A DNA stretch of 49,251 nt from Marinibacterium sp. (GTDB taxonomy: Bacteria; Pseudomonadota; Alphaproteobacteria; Rhodobacterales; Rhodobacteraceae): the NCBI GenBank assembly GCA_025800215.1, contig JAOXSC010000119.1:1-49251 (forward strand). Direction: 5' to 3'. Shown one piece after another: positions 23,661 to 31,555 of this stretch. Positions within the stretch are counted from its first letter, which is position 1. Each line of letters begins with the position of its first letter. The translations under genes and the position numbers were made by a program. The notes below the pieces were generated by a model that saw only the letters and a list, made by a program, of their open reading frames with translations, made no database searches and had not been told where the DNA came from.

Positions 23661-25393
23661 CCGGCACCCCCGATACCCCCAACACCCCCAATGCCCCCAG
23701 CAAGATCGCCTATCAGGTGATGTGGACCCGGCTGATTTCCGTGGTCGAAGAGCAGGCCCAGGCGCTGGTCCGCACGGCGTTTTCCACATCCGTCCGCGAA
23801 GCCGGCGATCTGTCGGCCGGTGTCTATAATGACCGGGGCGAGATGCTGGCCCAGGCGGTCACCGGCACACCCGGCCATGTCAACGCCATGGCCGATGCGG
23901 TGGCCCATTTCATGCGCCGCATCGGGGTCGACACCATGGCCGATGGTGACGTCTATCTGACCAACGACCCCTGGGAAGGCACCGGCCATAAACATGACAT
24001 CACCGTCGTCACGCCCAGCTTTCTGGATGGGCGGCTGATCGGGTTTTTTGCCTGCACGGCCCATGTCACCGATATTGGTGGGCGCGGCTTTGGCGCGGAT
24101 GCCAATGACGTGCACGAAGAAGGCCTCTATATCCCCATCCTGCGGTTTGCCGATCGCGGGCGGGTGGATCCCACGCTGATGGCGATGATCCGGGGCAATG
24201 TGCGCGAACCCGACCAGCTGGTGGGCGACATCCATGCGCTGGCCACCAGCAACGAGATCGGCCAGCGCCGCCTGACCGAGATGATGGCCGAATTCGGGCT
24301 GCGCGATCTGAATGGGATTTCCGATTTCATCCTCAGCCATTCGCGCGCCGCCACGCTCGAACGGATCAACGCCCTGCCACAGGGCGAGGCGCGCGGGCAT
24401 ATGCGCATCGACGGCTATTCGGCGCCGGTGGATCTGCATGTGCATCTGCGCATCGAACCCGACCGCATCATCAGCGACTGGGCGGGCACCAGCGGCACCG
24501 ACCGCAAGGGCATCAACGTGCCCATGGTCTATACCAAGGCCTATACCTGCTATGCCCTGAAATGCGCGATTGCGCCCGAGATCCCGAACAATGCCGCCTC
24601 GCTCGCGCCGTTCGAGGTGCGCGCGCCCGAAGGGTCGATCGTGAACGCGGTCTTCCCCGCGCCGGTGGCGCTGCGCCATGTGATCGGGCACATGCTGCCC
24701 GATACGGTCTATGACGCGCTGGATCAGCTGTTGCCGGGGCGCGTGCCCGCCGAAGGGGCGGGGTGCCTGTGCAATTTCCAGCTGTCGCTGCGCCCGCGCC
24801 GCGACGGGCCTGCCCCCGATGGCGCCTGCCGGGCCGAGGTGCTGACCTTCAATTCCGGCGGATCGGGGGCGCGGCCTGCGCTGGACGGGATGAACGCCAC
24901 CGCCTTTCCATCGGGTGTCATGACCATGCCGGTCGAGGCCACCGAACAGGTGGGCCCGGTGATCATCTGGCGCAAGGAGCTGCGCCCCGACAGTGGCGGG
25001 CCGGGCCAGCACAGGGGCGGGCTGGGCCAGTACATGGAGATCGGCGCCTGCGACGGGCACGAATTCGACATGTCCGCCATGCTCGACCGGATCGACCATC
25101 CCGCGCGCGGGCGGCGCGGCGGCGGGGATGGTGGGGCCACCCGCATCACCCGCGAAGACGGCACCCCCATGCGCGGCAAGGGGCGGCAATTTGTGCCCCA
25201 TGGCGGGCGCGTCAAGATGGCCTTTCCCGGCGGCGCGGGATATGGCGCGGCATCAGACAGGGACCGCGCGCTGGTGCATCGCGATCTGGCCTGTGGCTAC
25301 ATCACGCCCGAGCATGCGCAACGGCACTATGGCATGACCACGGACGAGATCGACAACGTGCTGGCCCGCGCCAGCAAAGGAGAGCGCATCTGA
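23657..25393 (+). CDS. Hydantoinase/oxoprolinase subunit B (HyuB family)
   Basis: The 578-aa partner of subunit A is of the family's usual length. Conserved parts include T-S-V-R-E-A-G-D-L-S-A-G-V-Y-N, Q-A-V-T-G-T-P-G-H-V, N-D-P-W-E-G-T-G-H-K-H-D-I-T-V-V-T-P and, near the end, G-G-G-D-G-G-A. It starts with an ATGA overlap with subunit A, and its stop overlaps the start of the FAD oxidoreductase gene (TGATG), indicating a tightly coupled operon. The N-terminus has a small T-P-N/P repeat that may not belong to the folded part. Confidence 0.9.
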   Translation: MTGTPDTPNTPNAPSKIAYQVMWTRLISVVEEQAQALVRTAFSTSVREAGDLSAGVYNDRGEMLAQAVTGTPGHVNAMADAVAHFMRRIGVDTMADGDVYLTNDPWEGTGHKHDITVVTPSFLDGRLIGFFACTAHVTDIGGRGFGADANDVHEEGLYIPILRFADRGRVDPTLMAMIRGNVREPDQLVGDIHALATSNEIGQRRLTEMMAEFGLRDLNGISDFILSHSRAATLERINALPQGEARGHMRIDGYSAPVDLHVHLRIEPDRIISDWAGTSGTDRKGINVPMVYTKAYTCYALKCAIAPEIPNNAASLAPFEVRAPEGSIVNAVFPAPVALRHVIGHMLPDTVYDALDQLLPGRVPAEGAGCLCNFQLSLRPRRDGPAPDGACRAEVLTFNSGGSGARPALDGMNATAFPSGVMTMPVEATEQVGPVIIWRKELRPDSGGPGQHRGGLGQYMEIGACDGHEFDMSAMLDRIDHPARGRRGGGDGGATRITREDGTPMRGKGRQFVPHGGRVKMAFPGGAGYGAASDRDRALVHRDLACGYITPEHAQRHYGMTTDEIDNVLARASKGERI

Positions 25394-26616
25394 TGTCGCA
25401 AGCAGGATTTGCCACCCGCCCGACCCGGTCATCTTATGACGTGGTGATCGTGGGGGGCGCGATGATGGGGTCGGCCACGGCGTGGTTTTTGACCGACAAT
25501 CCCGATTTCACCGGTTCGGTGCTCGTGGTTGAACGCGACCCCAGCTATGAATGGTGCTCGACCGCGCATTCCAATTCCTGCATCCGCCAGCAATACAGCA
25601 CCGAACTGAATGTGCGCATCTCGCAGTTTGGCGCCGACTATATCCAGAACCTGCGCCGCTATATGGGCGATGACGACCGGGTGCCGGATCTGCGGATCCG
25701 GTCCTTTGGCTATCTGTACCTGGCCGACACGGACGGGTTTGCCGACACGCTGCGGCGCAATGCCGGGGTGCAGCGCGCCGCCGGGGCTGCGACCGAACTG
25801 CTGAGCCCCGACGAGATCGCCGCGCGCTATCCGTTCTATGTGCTTGATGACATCGTGCTGGGCTCGATCAACACGGTGGACGAAGGGTATTGGGACGGCA
25901 TTGCCGTCTTTGACGCCTGGCGCCGGCAGGCGCGGGCGCGGGGGGTCGAATATGTCTCGGGCGAGGTCGTCGCGATGACCCGCGATGCCACGGGCCAGCG
26001 GATCGACAGCGTGACACTGGCCACGGGCGAGGTGATTTCCTGCGGCCATGTGGTCAATGCCAGTGGCCCGCGCGCGGCCCAAACCGCGCGCATGGCGGGC
26101 ATCGACGTGCCGGTTGAGCCACGCAAACGCTTTACCTGGATCTTCAAGGCCGAACAGCCGCTTGACCGTGACCTGCCGCTGACCATCGACCCCAGCGGCG
26201 TGCATGTGCGCGAAAATGGCGGCGGCACCTATCTGTGCGGCGGGCACGCGGATGTGGACCCTGCCGTGCCGTTTGACGATTTTGCAATGGATCACGGGCT
26301 GTGGCAGGATCACATCTGGCCCACATTGGCGACGCGGATCCCGCAATTCGAGGCGATCAAGGTGCAAAGCGAATGGGCGGGCCATTACGCGATGAACACG
26401 TTCGACCAGAACGCCATCATCGGCCCGCATCCCGAGATCGGAAATTTCCTGTTCCTCAACGGGTTTTCCGGCCACGGGCTGCAGCAAAGCCCGGCCATGG
26501 GGCGGGCGATGTCGGAATGGCTGACCTATGGGCAATGGCGCAGCCTGGATATGGATGCGTTCCGCTATGATCGGATCCTGTCCGAGCAGCGCATTGTCGA
26601 ACGCGCGGTCATCTGA
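25393..26616 (+). CDS. DAO-type FAD-dependent oxidoreductase
   Basis: This 407-aa D-amino acid oxidase/sarcosine oxidase-like flavoprotein has an N-terminal dinucleotide-binding motif V-I-V-G-G-A-M-M-G and a C-terminal G-F-S-G-H-G-L-Q-Q-S-P motif typical of the family. I start it at the ATG at 25393, in TGATG overlap with the hydantoinase subunit B stop; a much longer open frame upstream runs within that gene and is not real. The enzyme probably oxidises an amino or N-methylamino acid, perhaps a product of the hydantoinase. Confidence 0.87.
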   Translation: MSQAGFATRPTRSSYDVVIVGGAMMGSATAWFLTDNPDFTGSVLVVERDPSYEWCSTAHSNSCIRQQYSTELNVRISQFGADYIQNLRRYMGDDDRVPDLRIRSFGYLYLADTDGFADTLRRNAGVQRAAGAATELLSPDEIAARYPFYVLDDIVLGSINTVDEGYWDGIAVFDAWRRQARARGVEYVSGEVVAMTRDATGQRIDSVTLATGEVISCGHVVNASGPRAAQTARMAGIDVPVEPRKRFTWIFKAEQPLDRDLPLTIDPSGVHVRENGGGTYLCGGHADVDPAVPFDDFAMDHGLWQDHIWPTLATRIPQFEAIKVQSEWAGHYAMNTFDQNAIIGPHPEIGNFLFLNGFSGHGLQQSPAMGRAMSEWLTYGQWRSLDMDAFRYDRILSEQRIVERAVI

Positions 26617-26656
26617 CGGGGATGCGATGGGGCTTGGGTCAATGAAAGGACATGCC

Positions 26657-27493
26657 ATGACCAAGATTGTGCTGACAGGGGCGGCCGGGCGTCTGGGATC
26701 CTACCTGCGCGAACCGCTGTCGCGGATGTGCGAGACGCTGGTTTCAAGCGACATTGCCGACGGGGTCGGCACGCTCTATCCCGGCGAGCGCTATGTGCAG
26801 GCGGATCTGGCCGACAAGGCGGCGATCTTTGATCTGCTCGAAGGCGCCGACATGGTGGTGCATTTTGGCGCCATCGTCGACGAAGCCCCGTTCGAAGACC
26901 TGCTGGGCCCCAATTTCGTGGGGGCCTTCAACATCTGGGATGCCGCGCGCCATCACGGGCTGCGCCGGGTGGTCTATGCGTCGTCGATCCATGCGGTGGG
27001 CATGTATGAAAGCGGCGATCAGATCGGTGTCGATGTGGCCCACCGGCCCGACGGATTCTACGGGCTGGCCAAGTGCTTTGCCGAAGATCTTGGCCGCATG
27101 TACTGGGAAAAATTCGGGCTCGAAGCGGTGTGCCTGCGCATCCTGTCCTGCGCTCAGGTCAACAACACCCGCGCGCTTGGCACCTGGCTGAGCTATGATG
27201 ATCTGATCCAGCTGGTCACACGGGCGCTGGACACGCCCGTGACAGGCTTTGGCATCATCTATGGCGTGTCGGACAATGATCGCTGCCCGGTGGACAACAG
27301 CGGGGCGGCCTATCTTGGCTATCGGCCGCGCGACAATGCCGAACAGTTTGCCGCCGACATCCTGGCCCAGGCCGGGCCCGCCGATCCGTCGGACCCCGCA
27401 CAGATCTGTGTGGGCGGCCCCTTTGCCAGCGCGGTGCCGGGGCAGGGGGTGCTGGCGTCGATGAATATCGTGGATGACCGCAAGGACGGCTGA
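26657..27493 (+). CDS. NAD-dependent epimerase/dehydratase family (uronate-dehydrogenase-like)
   Basis: This 278-aa extended SDR has a glycine-rich motif T-G-A-A-G-R-L-G at about residues 7-14, a Ser-rich A-S-S-I-H-A segment and the catalytic Y-G-L-A-K. The pattern V-V-Y-A-S-S-I-H-A-V-G and Y-G-L-A-K-C-F-A-E resembles uronate dehydrogenases, which oxidise hexuronates to aldarolactones. The ATG at 26657 has an AAAGGA site before it; an earlier in-frame ATG at 26642 is possible. It follows the DAO gene by 40 bp and is probably in the same operon, though a uronate substrate does not fit easily with a hydantoinase, so the actual substrate is open. Confidence 0.8.
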   Translation: MTKIVLTGAAGRLGSYLREPLSRMCETLVSSDIADGVGTLYPGERYVQADLADKAAIFDLLEGADMVVHFGAIVDEAPFEDLLGPNFVGAFNIWDAARHHGLRRVVYASSIHAVGMYESGDQIGVDVAHRPDGFYGLAKCFAEDLGRMYWEKFGLEAVCLRILSCAQVNNTRALGTWLSYDDLIQLVTRALDTPVTGFGIIYGVSDNDRCPVDNSGAAYLGYRPRDNAEQFAADILAQAGPADPSDPAQICVGGPFASAVPGQGVLASMNIVDDRKDG

Positions 27494-27522
27494 GCGCGCC
27501 GGTTCCGGCCTCAGCCGGGTTT
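27488..27522. terminator. Possible bidirectional terminator between convergent genes
   Basis: The inverted repeat GGCTGAG ... CTCAGCC encloses an inner GCCGG-TT-CCGGC and lies exactly between the convergent stops of the SDR and GntR genes. T and A runs on the flanks are short. Confidence 0.5.
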
Positions 27523-28174
27523 AACAGTCCGGCAGGGAACGCAGGATGAAATCCAGCCCCTGATCCAGATCCGCTTCGATCGCGGCGCGCACATCTTCGG
27601 GGCTGCCCGCGCGCAGGCCGCGCGTGGCGGCCTTGTGATTGTCCACCAGATTGTCGGTGCCCGAGCGTCCGCAGACCACCCGCAGCGACGGGCCCATCTG
27701 CAGCCAGAGCGAATCCGCGATGCGCTGCAGCACCTCGGCCCCCGCGAGACCATAAAGGGTGAAGTGAAACCGGTGGTTCGCTTCGAGATACCCGTGCGCA
27801 TCGCCCTGGGCGATGGCGGCGTCCAGCTCGGCGTCGATGCTTTCAAGCAGATGGATCTGCGCGGGGGTGATCAGGCGCGCGGCCAGCTCGGCCAGGGCGG
27901 GTTCGACGGTGCGGCGCACCAGATGGATCTGGGTCAGCCGGTCGCGGGTCATCTCGGGCACCGCCACGCGGCGGTTTTCCAGCGCCTCCAGCGCCCCTTC
28001 CGAGGTCAGCCGCCGGATCGCTTCGCGGATGGGGGTGACCCCTGCGCCGATCACTTCGGCAAGCCCATGGATCGTGACCGGCTGGCCGGGCACGAAGTCG
28101 CCGAAAAGGATGCGATCCCGGACCTGAAGATAGATGGTCTGGTGTTCGGGTCTTTTCGGATCCTGGGTGTTCAT
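27521..28174 (-). CDS. GntR family transcriptional regulator, FCD type
   Basis: This 217-aa regulator has an N-terminal winged helix-turn-helix (V-R-D-R-I-L-F-G-D-F-V-P-G-Q and V-T-P-I-R-E-A-I-R-R-L-T-S-E-G-A-L) and a helical FCD ligand domain in which D and H residues (for example N-H-R-F-H-F and the later H) would bind a metal. The ATG at 28174 has GGAGGAG upstream; a GTG at 28192 is less likely. It converges with the preceding catabolic operon. Regulation of that operon is possible but not shown. Confidence 0.85.
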   Translation of the reverse strand: MNTQDPKRPEHQTIYLQVRDRILFGDFVPGQPVTIHGLAEVIGAGVTPIREAIRRLTSEGALEALENRRVAVPEMTRDRLTQIHLVRRTVEPALAELAARLITPAQIHLLESIDAELDAAIAQGDAHGYLEANHRFHFTLYGLAGAEVLQRIADSLWLQMGPSLRVVCGRSGTDNLVDNHKAATRGLRAGSPEDVRAAIEADLDQGLDFILRSLPDC

Positions 28175-28303
28175 CCCGCCCGTCTCCTCCACTGGCTTTG
28201 GGTGCCTTCAACCTAGAGGATTGGGCGGAGAGGTCAAACGCCTACTTCCAAGGGAAAATCTGCCATCACATCGGACCAGGGCCGTTTGACCTGGCAGTGC
28301 GGC

Positions 28304-28780
28304 TCAGTTCACATAGCGCGGCGCGTCGTGCCGGGTGTTCAGTCGGAATTCACGGCGCAAGGCGCTGCCAACCTGTGCGGCAAGGCTGGCCACCTGTTCG
28401 GCATGCGACGGCAGCACGATCAGCGCCGCCATCAGCGCCGCTTCGCGCAGATCACCCGCAGCGCCCAGACGGGTCAGCCGGGCCAGGATCATTTCATCCG
28501 AACCGACCATGGAACAGGTGATTGCATGGGTGGCCAGCGGTCGGTGTCCATGGGTGTCGAGCGCAGCCAGCAGGACTTCGAATGTCTTGAGCTCTTCGCG
28601 GCCTTCATCGGCGCCAAAGGCCAGGGCGTAGTCGCTCCAGACCTGGGCCTGCCCCTGCGGGCCAGACCGCCAGAGCCGCGTGTTCAGAATCAGCGCCGCG
28701 TCCCAGGGCGACAGGTCGGGCAGGCGCCCGACCGCCACGGCACCGGGCTGGGCCCGGGGGATGCGCTGATGGGCGCTCAT
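28304..28780 (-). CDS. Hypothetical protein encoded downstream of hemP
   Basis: I do not recognise a family. The 158-aa product has no signal peptide. It is helical in appearance, with a conserved-looking core (W-D-A-A-L-I-L-N-T-R-L-W and an R-L-T-R-L-G-A-A-G-D segment). Its ATG overlaps the stop codon of hemP by 4 bp (ATGA), so it is translationally coupled to hemin uptake. A role in heme or iron handling is inferred from that coupling alone. Confidence 0.7.
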   Translation of the reverse strand: MSAHQRIPRAQPGAVAVGRLPDLSPWDAALILNTRLWRSGPQGQAQVWSDYALAFGADEGREELKTFEVLLAALDTHGHRPLATHAITCSMVGSDEMILARLTRLGAAGDLREAALMAALIVLPSHAEQVASLAAQVGSALRREFRLNTRHDAPRYVN

Positions 28781-28956
28781 TTGGTCAGGATCAGCTTGCC
28801 GGCGCGGGTGATGCGCAGCACATAAACCTGTTCGTCCAGCACGATCTGGGCCTGCACGCCTTCGGGGATCAGGGCGCGCGCGTCATAGACCGGAAGGGTC
28901 GGCGCGGCGGCGGTGGACGGGACGGGGGTTTCAAACGCGTTGGGCTGCATGTTCAT
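28777..28956 (-). CDS. hemP: Hemin uptake protein HemP
   Basis: A 59-aa protein whose C-terminal half is the HemP signature: Y-V-L-R-I-T-R-A-G-K-L-I-L-T-K at the end. HemP proteins are small and often encoded with heme uptake genes; in some bacteria they act in regulation of the heme receptor. The N-terminal part is proline-rich. Two in-frame ATGs exist (28956 and 28950); the first is taken. The stop overlaps the start of the 158-aa gene. No TonB receptor gene is seen in the window. Confidence 0.88.
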   Translation of the reverse strand: MNMQPNAFETPVPSTAAAPTLPVYDARALIPEGVQAQIVLDEQVYVLRITRAGKLILTK

Positions 28957-28958
28957 GT

Positions 28959-29099
28959 CTATCGTTCCAAGAGGTCGATGAGGCGTTCGACGCCGAACCC
29001 GTCGCAGCCTCCGGTTTCCATCGATTGACCGAGGAGATCACGCCAGCTCAGGCTGGGTGTGCTGCGGGTCTCGGGTGTCCATGAGATCAGCCAGTACAT
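28959..29099 (-). CDS. Possible small ORF upstream of hemP (46 aa)
   Basis: An open frame of 46 codons starts at ATG 29099 and stops 2 bp before hemP. The product starts M-Y-W-L-I-S-W-T and ends R-L-I-D-L-L-E-R, with one cysteine. It has a GAGCGAG stretch before the start. I recognise no family. It could be a leader peptide coupled to hemP, or chance. Confidence 0.3.
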   Translation of the reverse strand: MYWLISWTPETRSTPSLSWRDLLGQSMETGGCDGFGVERLIDLLER

Positions 29100-29171
29100 C
29101 TCGCTCGCTCGTTGCTTCGGGGGGCCGGGCTGATCTCGGATGAGGTGGCTGGGCGGTGTGAGTCTATTTCT

Positions 29172-29186
29172 TGACTAAATTAATCG
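29172..29186. promoter_or_regulatory. Iron-Rhodo-box-like site upstream of hemP
   Basis: The sequence TGA-N9-TCG differs by one base from the TGA-N9-TCA iron-rhodo-box bound by RirA-type regulators in Rhizobiales and Rhodobacterales. It lies in an AT-rich stretch upstream of hemP. The match is short and could be by chance. Confidence 0.3.
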
Positions 29187-29232
29187 GAAAAGCAAGCGCA
29201 GACTGCGCATCCCGCGTAAATTGTTGTCATGG

Positions 29233-29263
29233 AACAAAAAAGGGGCGCCCAAGGCGCCCCTTT
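29233..29263 (-). terminator. Rho-independent terminator of the ferric-binding protein gene
   Basis: An 11-bp stem on the minus strand (AAAGGGGCGCC / GGCGCCCCTTT) with a 3-base loop is followed by a T run. It lies 20 bp after the stop codon of the gene at 29283-30314. Confidence 0.85.
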
Positions 29264-29282
29264 GTCTCTGCCTGGGCAGAGA

Positions 29283-30314
29283 TTACTTCCAGCCGACTTC
29301 GTTGAAGATCTGCTGCGCCTGGGCGACGTTCTGGGCAACGTTGCTCAGATCCACGTCATCGGGACGGAACAGGCCCAGTGCGGCGACCGACGGGCTCAGA
29401 GCCACACCCGGAACGGCCGGGTATTCGTCGTTACCGGCCGAGAAATACTGCTGCGCCTGATCCGAGGCGAGGTATTCCAGGAACAGAACCGCGTTGTCCT
29501 TGTTGGGGGCATGGGCTGCAACGCCGCCACCCGACAGGTTCATGTGCGCGCCTTCGCCGTTCTGCGACGGGAACACCCAGCCGATGGCTGCGATGGCGTC
29601 TTTGTCCAGACCTTTGACGTCTTTGCGCAGGGCGCGGGCAAAGTAGTAGGTGTTCGAGATCGAGATGTCGCATTCACCCGATGCCAGACCGCGCAGCTGG
29701 TCGGTGTCACCGCCCTGCGGGTCGCGGGCAAAGTTGTCGACCACGCCCTGGGCCCAGGCTTTGGCCGCGTCAGCACCCTGGTTTTCGATGATCGACGACA
29801 GCAGCGTCTGCGAATAGACGTTGGTCGACGAGCGGTGGCAGACCTGACCTTTGTATTTGGGGTCGGCCAGATCGGCATAGGTTTTCGGCGGCTCGGCCAC
29901 ATCGTTCTTGTCGTAGAAGATGATGCGCGCGCGCTGCGAGAAGCCGAACCACTGGTTGTCGTTGTCCTGCAGGCTTTCGGGGATGCGCGCTTCGAGAACG
30001 TCGCTGTCCACCGATTGCAGAACGCCAGCCGCCTTGGCGCGTTCCAGACGCGAGGTGTCGACCGTCAGCAGCACGTCGGCGGGCGAATTGGCGCCTTCGG
30101 CTTCCATACGCGCGATCAGCTCGTCGGCCTTGCCTTCGATGCGGTTGATCTTGATGCCGGTGGCTTCTTCGAAATCGGAATAGAGCCGTTCATCGGTGTC
30201 GTAGTGGCGCGACGAATAGAGGTTCAATTCGCCATCTGCGAATGCCGGGACAGCGGCGGCAAAGCCGGCTGCAAAGGCCATGCTGACGGCAACGTTCTTG
30301 GTGAAGCTGGGCAT
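29283..30314 (-). CDS. Ferric iron ABC transporter substrate-binding protein (FbpA/FutA family)
   Basis: This 343-aa exported protein has a signal peptide ending around A26 (A-F-A). It shows the family start L-N-L-Y-S-S-R-H-Y and the tyrosine pair Tyr223-Tyr224 in S-N-T-Y-Y-F-A, which binds Fe3+. The chosen ATG at 30314 has a GGAGAA ribosome-binding site; an upstream start at 30332 is not needed. Permease and ATPase genes are absent on both sides, so they must be elsewhere if the system is complete. A small TGA-N5-TCA palindrome at 30340-30350 lies in the promoter region. Beside hemP it forms a small iron-acquisition locus. Confidence 0.9.
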   Translation of the reverse strand: MPSFTKNVAVSMAFAAGFAAAVPAFADGELNLYSSRHYDTDERLYSDFEEATGIKINRIEGKADELIARMEAEGANSPADVLLTVDTSRLERAKAAGVLQSVDSDVLEARIPESLQDNDNQWFGFSQRARIIFYDKNDVAEPPKTYADLADPKYKGQVCHRSSTNVYSQTLLSSIIENQGADAAKAWAQGVVDNFARDPQGGDTDQLRGLASGECDISISNTYYFARALRKDVKGLDKDAIAAIGWVFPSQNGEGAHMNLSGGGVAAHAPNKDNAVLFLEYLASDQAQQYFSAGNDEYPAVPGVALSPSVAALGLFRPDDVDLSNVAQNVAQAQQIFNEVGWK

Positions 30315-30339
30315 CTTGTTCTCCGTGACCAAACCTTAG

Positions 30340-30350
30340 TGATTTGCTCA
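30340..30350. promoter_or_regulatory. Palindromic TGA-TTTGC-TCA in the fbpA-type promoter region
   Basis: A short inverted repeat lies 26 bp upstream of the ferric-binding protein start codon. It may be an iron-responsive operator, but it does not match a known box well. Confidence 0.25.
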
Positions 30351-30416
30351 TCTATACGAATGCCCGGGGAAAGCAAGCTTTCTTGATGGAATTTATCGGA
30401 ATTGTGCGCGGGGGTG

Positions 30417-31541
30417 TCAAGATGTGCCCAGCATCATCTCGCCCAGCGACGTCCAGGCGAGGGGATCAGCGCCAAGCAGGGCGGCAAACAGCGTGCTGTT
30501 GCCGGTGCCCAGCGGACAGGCGGCAAGGTCCATGGCGCTGGCCGCGAGCATCCCGGTCTGCAGGATGGCGCCAACCTCTTTGACGGCCAGCCCATAGGCC
30601 AGATCGCCATAGGCGCGCCGCAGCGCGGGCAGGGGCGCGGCCAGGATCAGCAACGCCTGCGGCAACTCATCGACGCCCGCCGCTCGGGCCGCATCCTGCA
30701 AAAGCCGGTTGAGACCGGCTCCGCTTTGGGCCACGCTGAGCAGGGCATGGGGTTCGGGCGCGTAGGCATAGAGCCCCGCAGGCAGATCGAGACCCGCATG
30801 AAGCGCAAGATAGCCCCGCACCCCATGGATGCCGCCGCCGCTCGGGTAGGGCCAGCGCCCCTGATCCGGGCGCAGTGTCCGCGCCAGAAATTCCGAGATC
30901 TGATCCGTGCTGAGGGGCCGCGCCCCGTGCTGGCGCTGCGACCGGCGCCCGGCGATGGCCGAGGCCAGCGGCGGATCGGTCCGGGCCAGCGCCGCCATAT
31001 CCACCGCTGGCAGCGGCAGCGTTGCGTGCACGCGGTGGGGGGCGGCGATGGCGGGGGCGCTCTGCCCGGTTTTGCCAAGCGGCGCGCGGTCATGGCCCAG
31101 ACGGCTGCGGTGATGCGCCCACAGATCCGCCGTGCCCCAGCCGGTCGTGCGCCCATCGTGCAGGCAGCCCGCCCGGTGCAGCAGGGCGATGACGCCCTGT
31201 TGCGCGTCTTCGGGCAGGGCATCCGATGGCTGACCCAGGGCCAGCGCATGCAGCAGGGCCGACACGCGCGGGTCGTGCAGGTGCAGTCGAGCCCAGCCTG
31301 CGGGGTGTTCGGCGATCCATTGGCCCGCCTCCTGATGCAGCACCACATGGTCGCTCAGGCGCGGGGGGGTGGCCGGTGCTGTTTCAGGCGGTGGCGCGCG
31401 GCGCGGGCGCAGGGTGATCAGCGCAATGTCCCCATGCCACAGCGTGTGGTCCAGCGCCCCGATCCGGTCCAGCCGGTAGAGGGTGGCGGCATCATCCGCG
31501 TCCTGCGGCTGGCCCTCTGCGGCATAGCTCCAGCGGATCAT
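30417..31541 (-). CDS. SagB-type FMN-dependent dehydrogenase (azoline oxidase family)
   Basis: In thiazole/oxazole-modified peptide clusters, SagB/McbC enzymes oxidise azolines to azoles with FMN. The 374-aa product has an N-terminal region of about 170 residues, then the linker H-H-R-S-R-L-G typical of the SagB group, then a nitroreductase-fold domain with R-R-S-Q-R-Q-H-G, P-S-G-G-G-I-H-G-V-R-G-Y and a C-terminal P-L-G-T-G-N region. I use the ATG at 31541; a GTG at 31562 would overlap the divergent P450 gene. It lies near a YcaO cyclodehydratase and a precursor gene, which supports azole formation. Some SagB-like proteins do other oxidations, so the substrate is not certain. Confidence 0.85.
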   Translation of the reverse strand: MIRWSYAAEGQPQDADDAATLYRLDRIGALDHTLWHGDIALITLRPRRAPPPETAPATPPRLSDHVVLHQEAGQWIAEHPAGWARLHLHDPRVSALLHALALGQPSDALPEDAQQGVIALLHRAGCLHDGRTTGWGTADLWAHHRSRLGHDRAPLGKTGQSAPAIAAPHRVHATLPLPAVDMAALARTDPPLASAIAGRRSQRQHGARPLSTDQISEFLARTLRPDQGRWPYPSGGGIHGVRGYLALHAGLDLPAGLYAYAPEPHALLSVAQSGAGLNRLLQDAARAAGVDELPQALLILAAPLPALRRAYGDLAYGLAVKEVGAILQTGMLAASAMDLAACPLGTGNSTLFAALLGADPLAWTSLGEMMLGTS

Positions 31542-31555
31542 CTGGGGCGCGCCCG

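Noticed and set aside
24763-25392. N-terminal extension of the DAO-type oxidoreductase by about 210 residues
   Set aside because: The extension lies out of frame inside the hydantoinase subunit B gene; the ATG at 25393 in TGATG overlap leads directly into the FAD motif.
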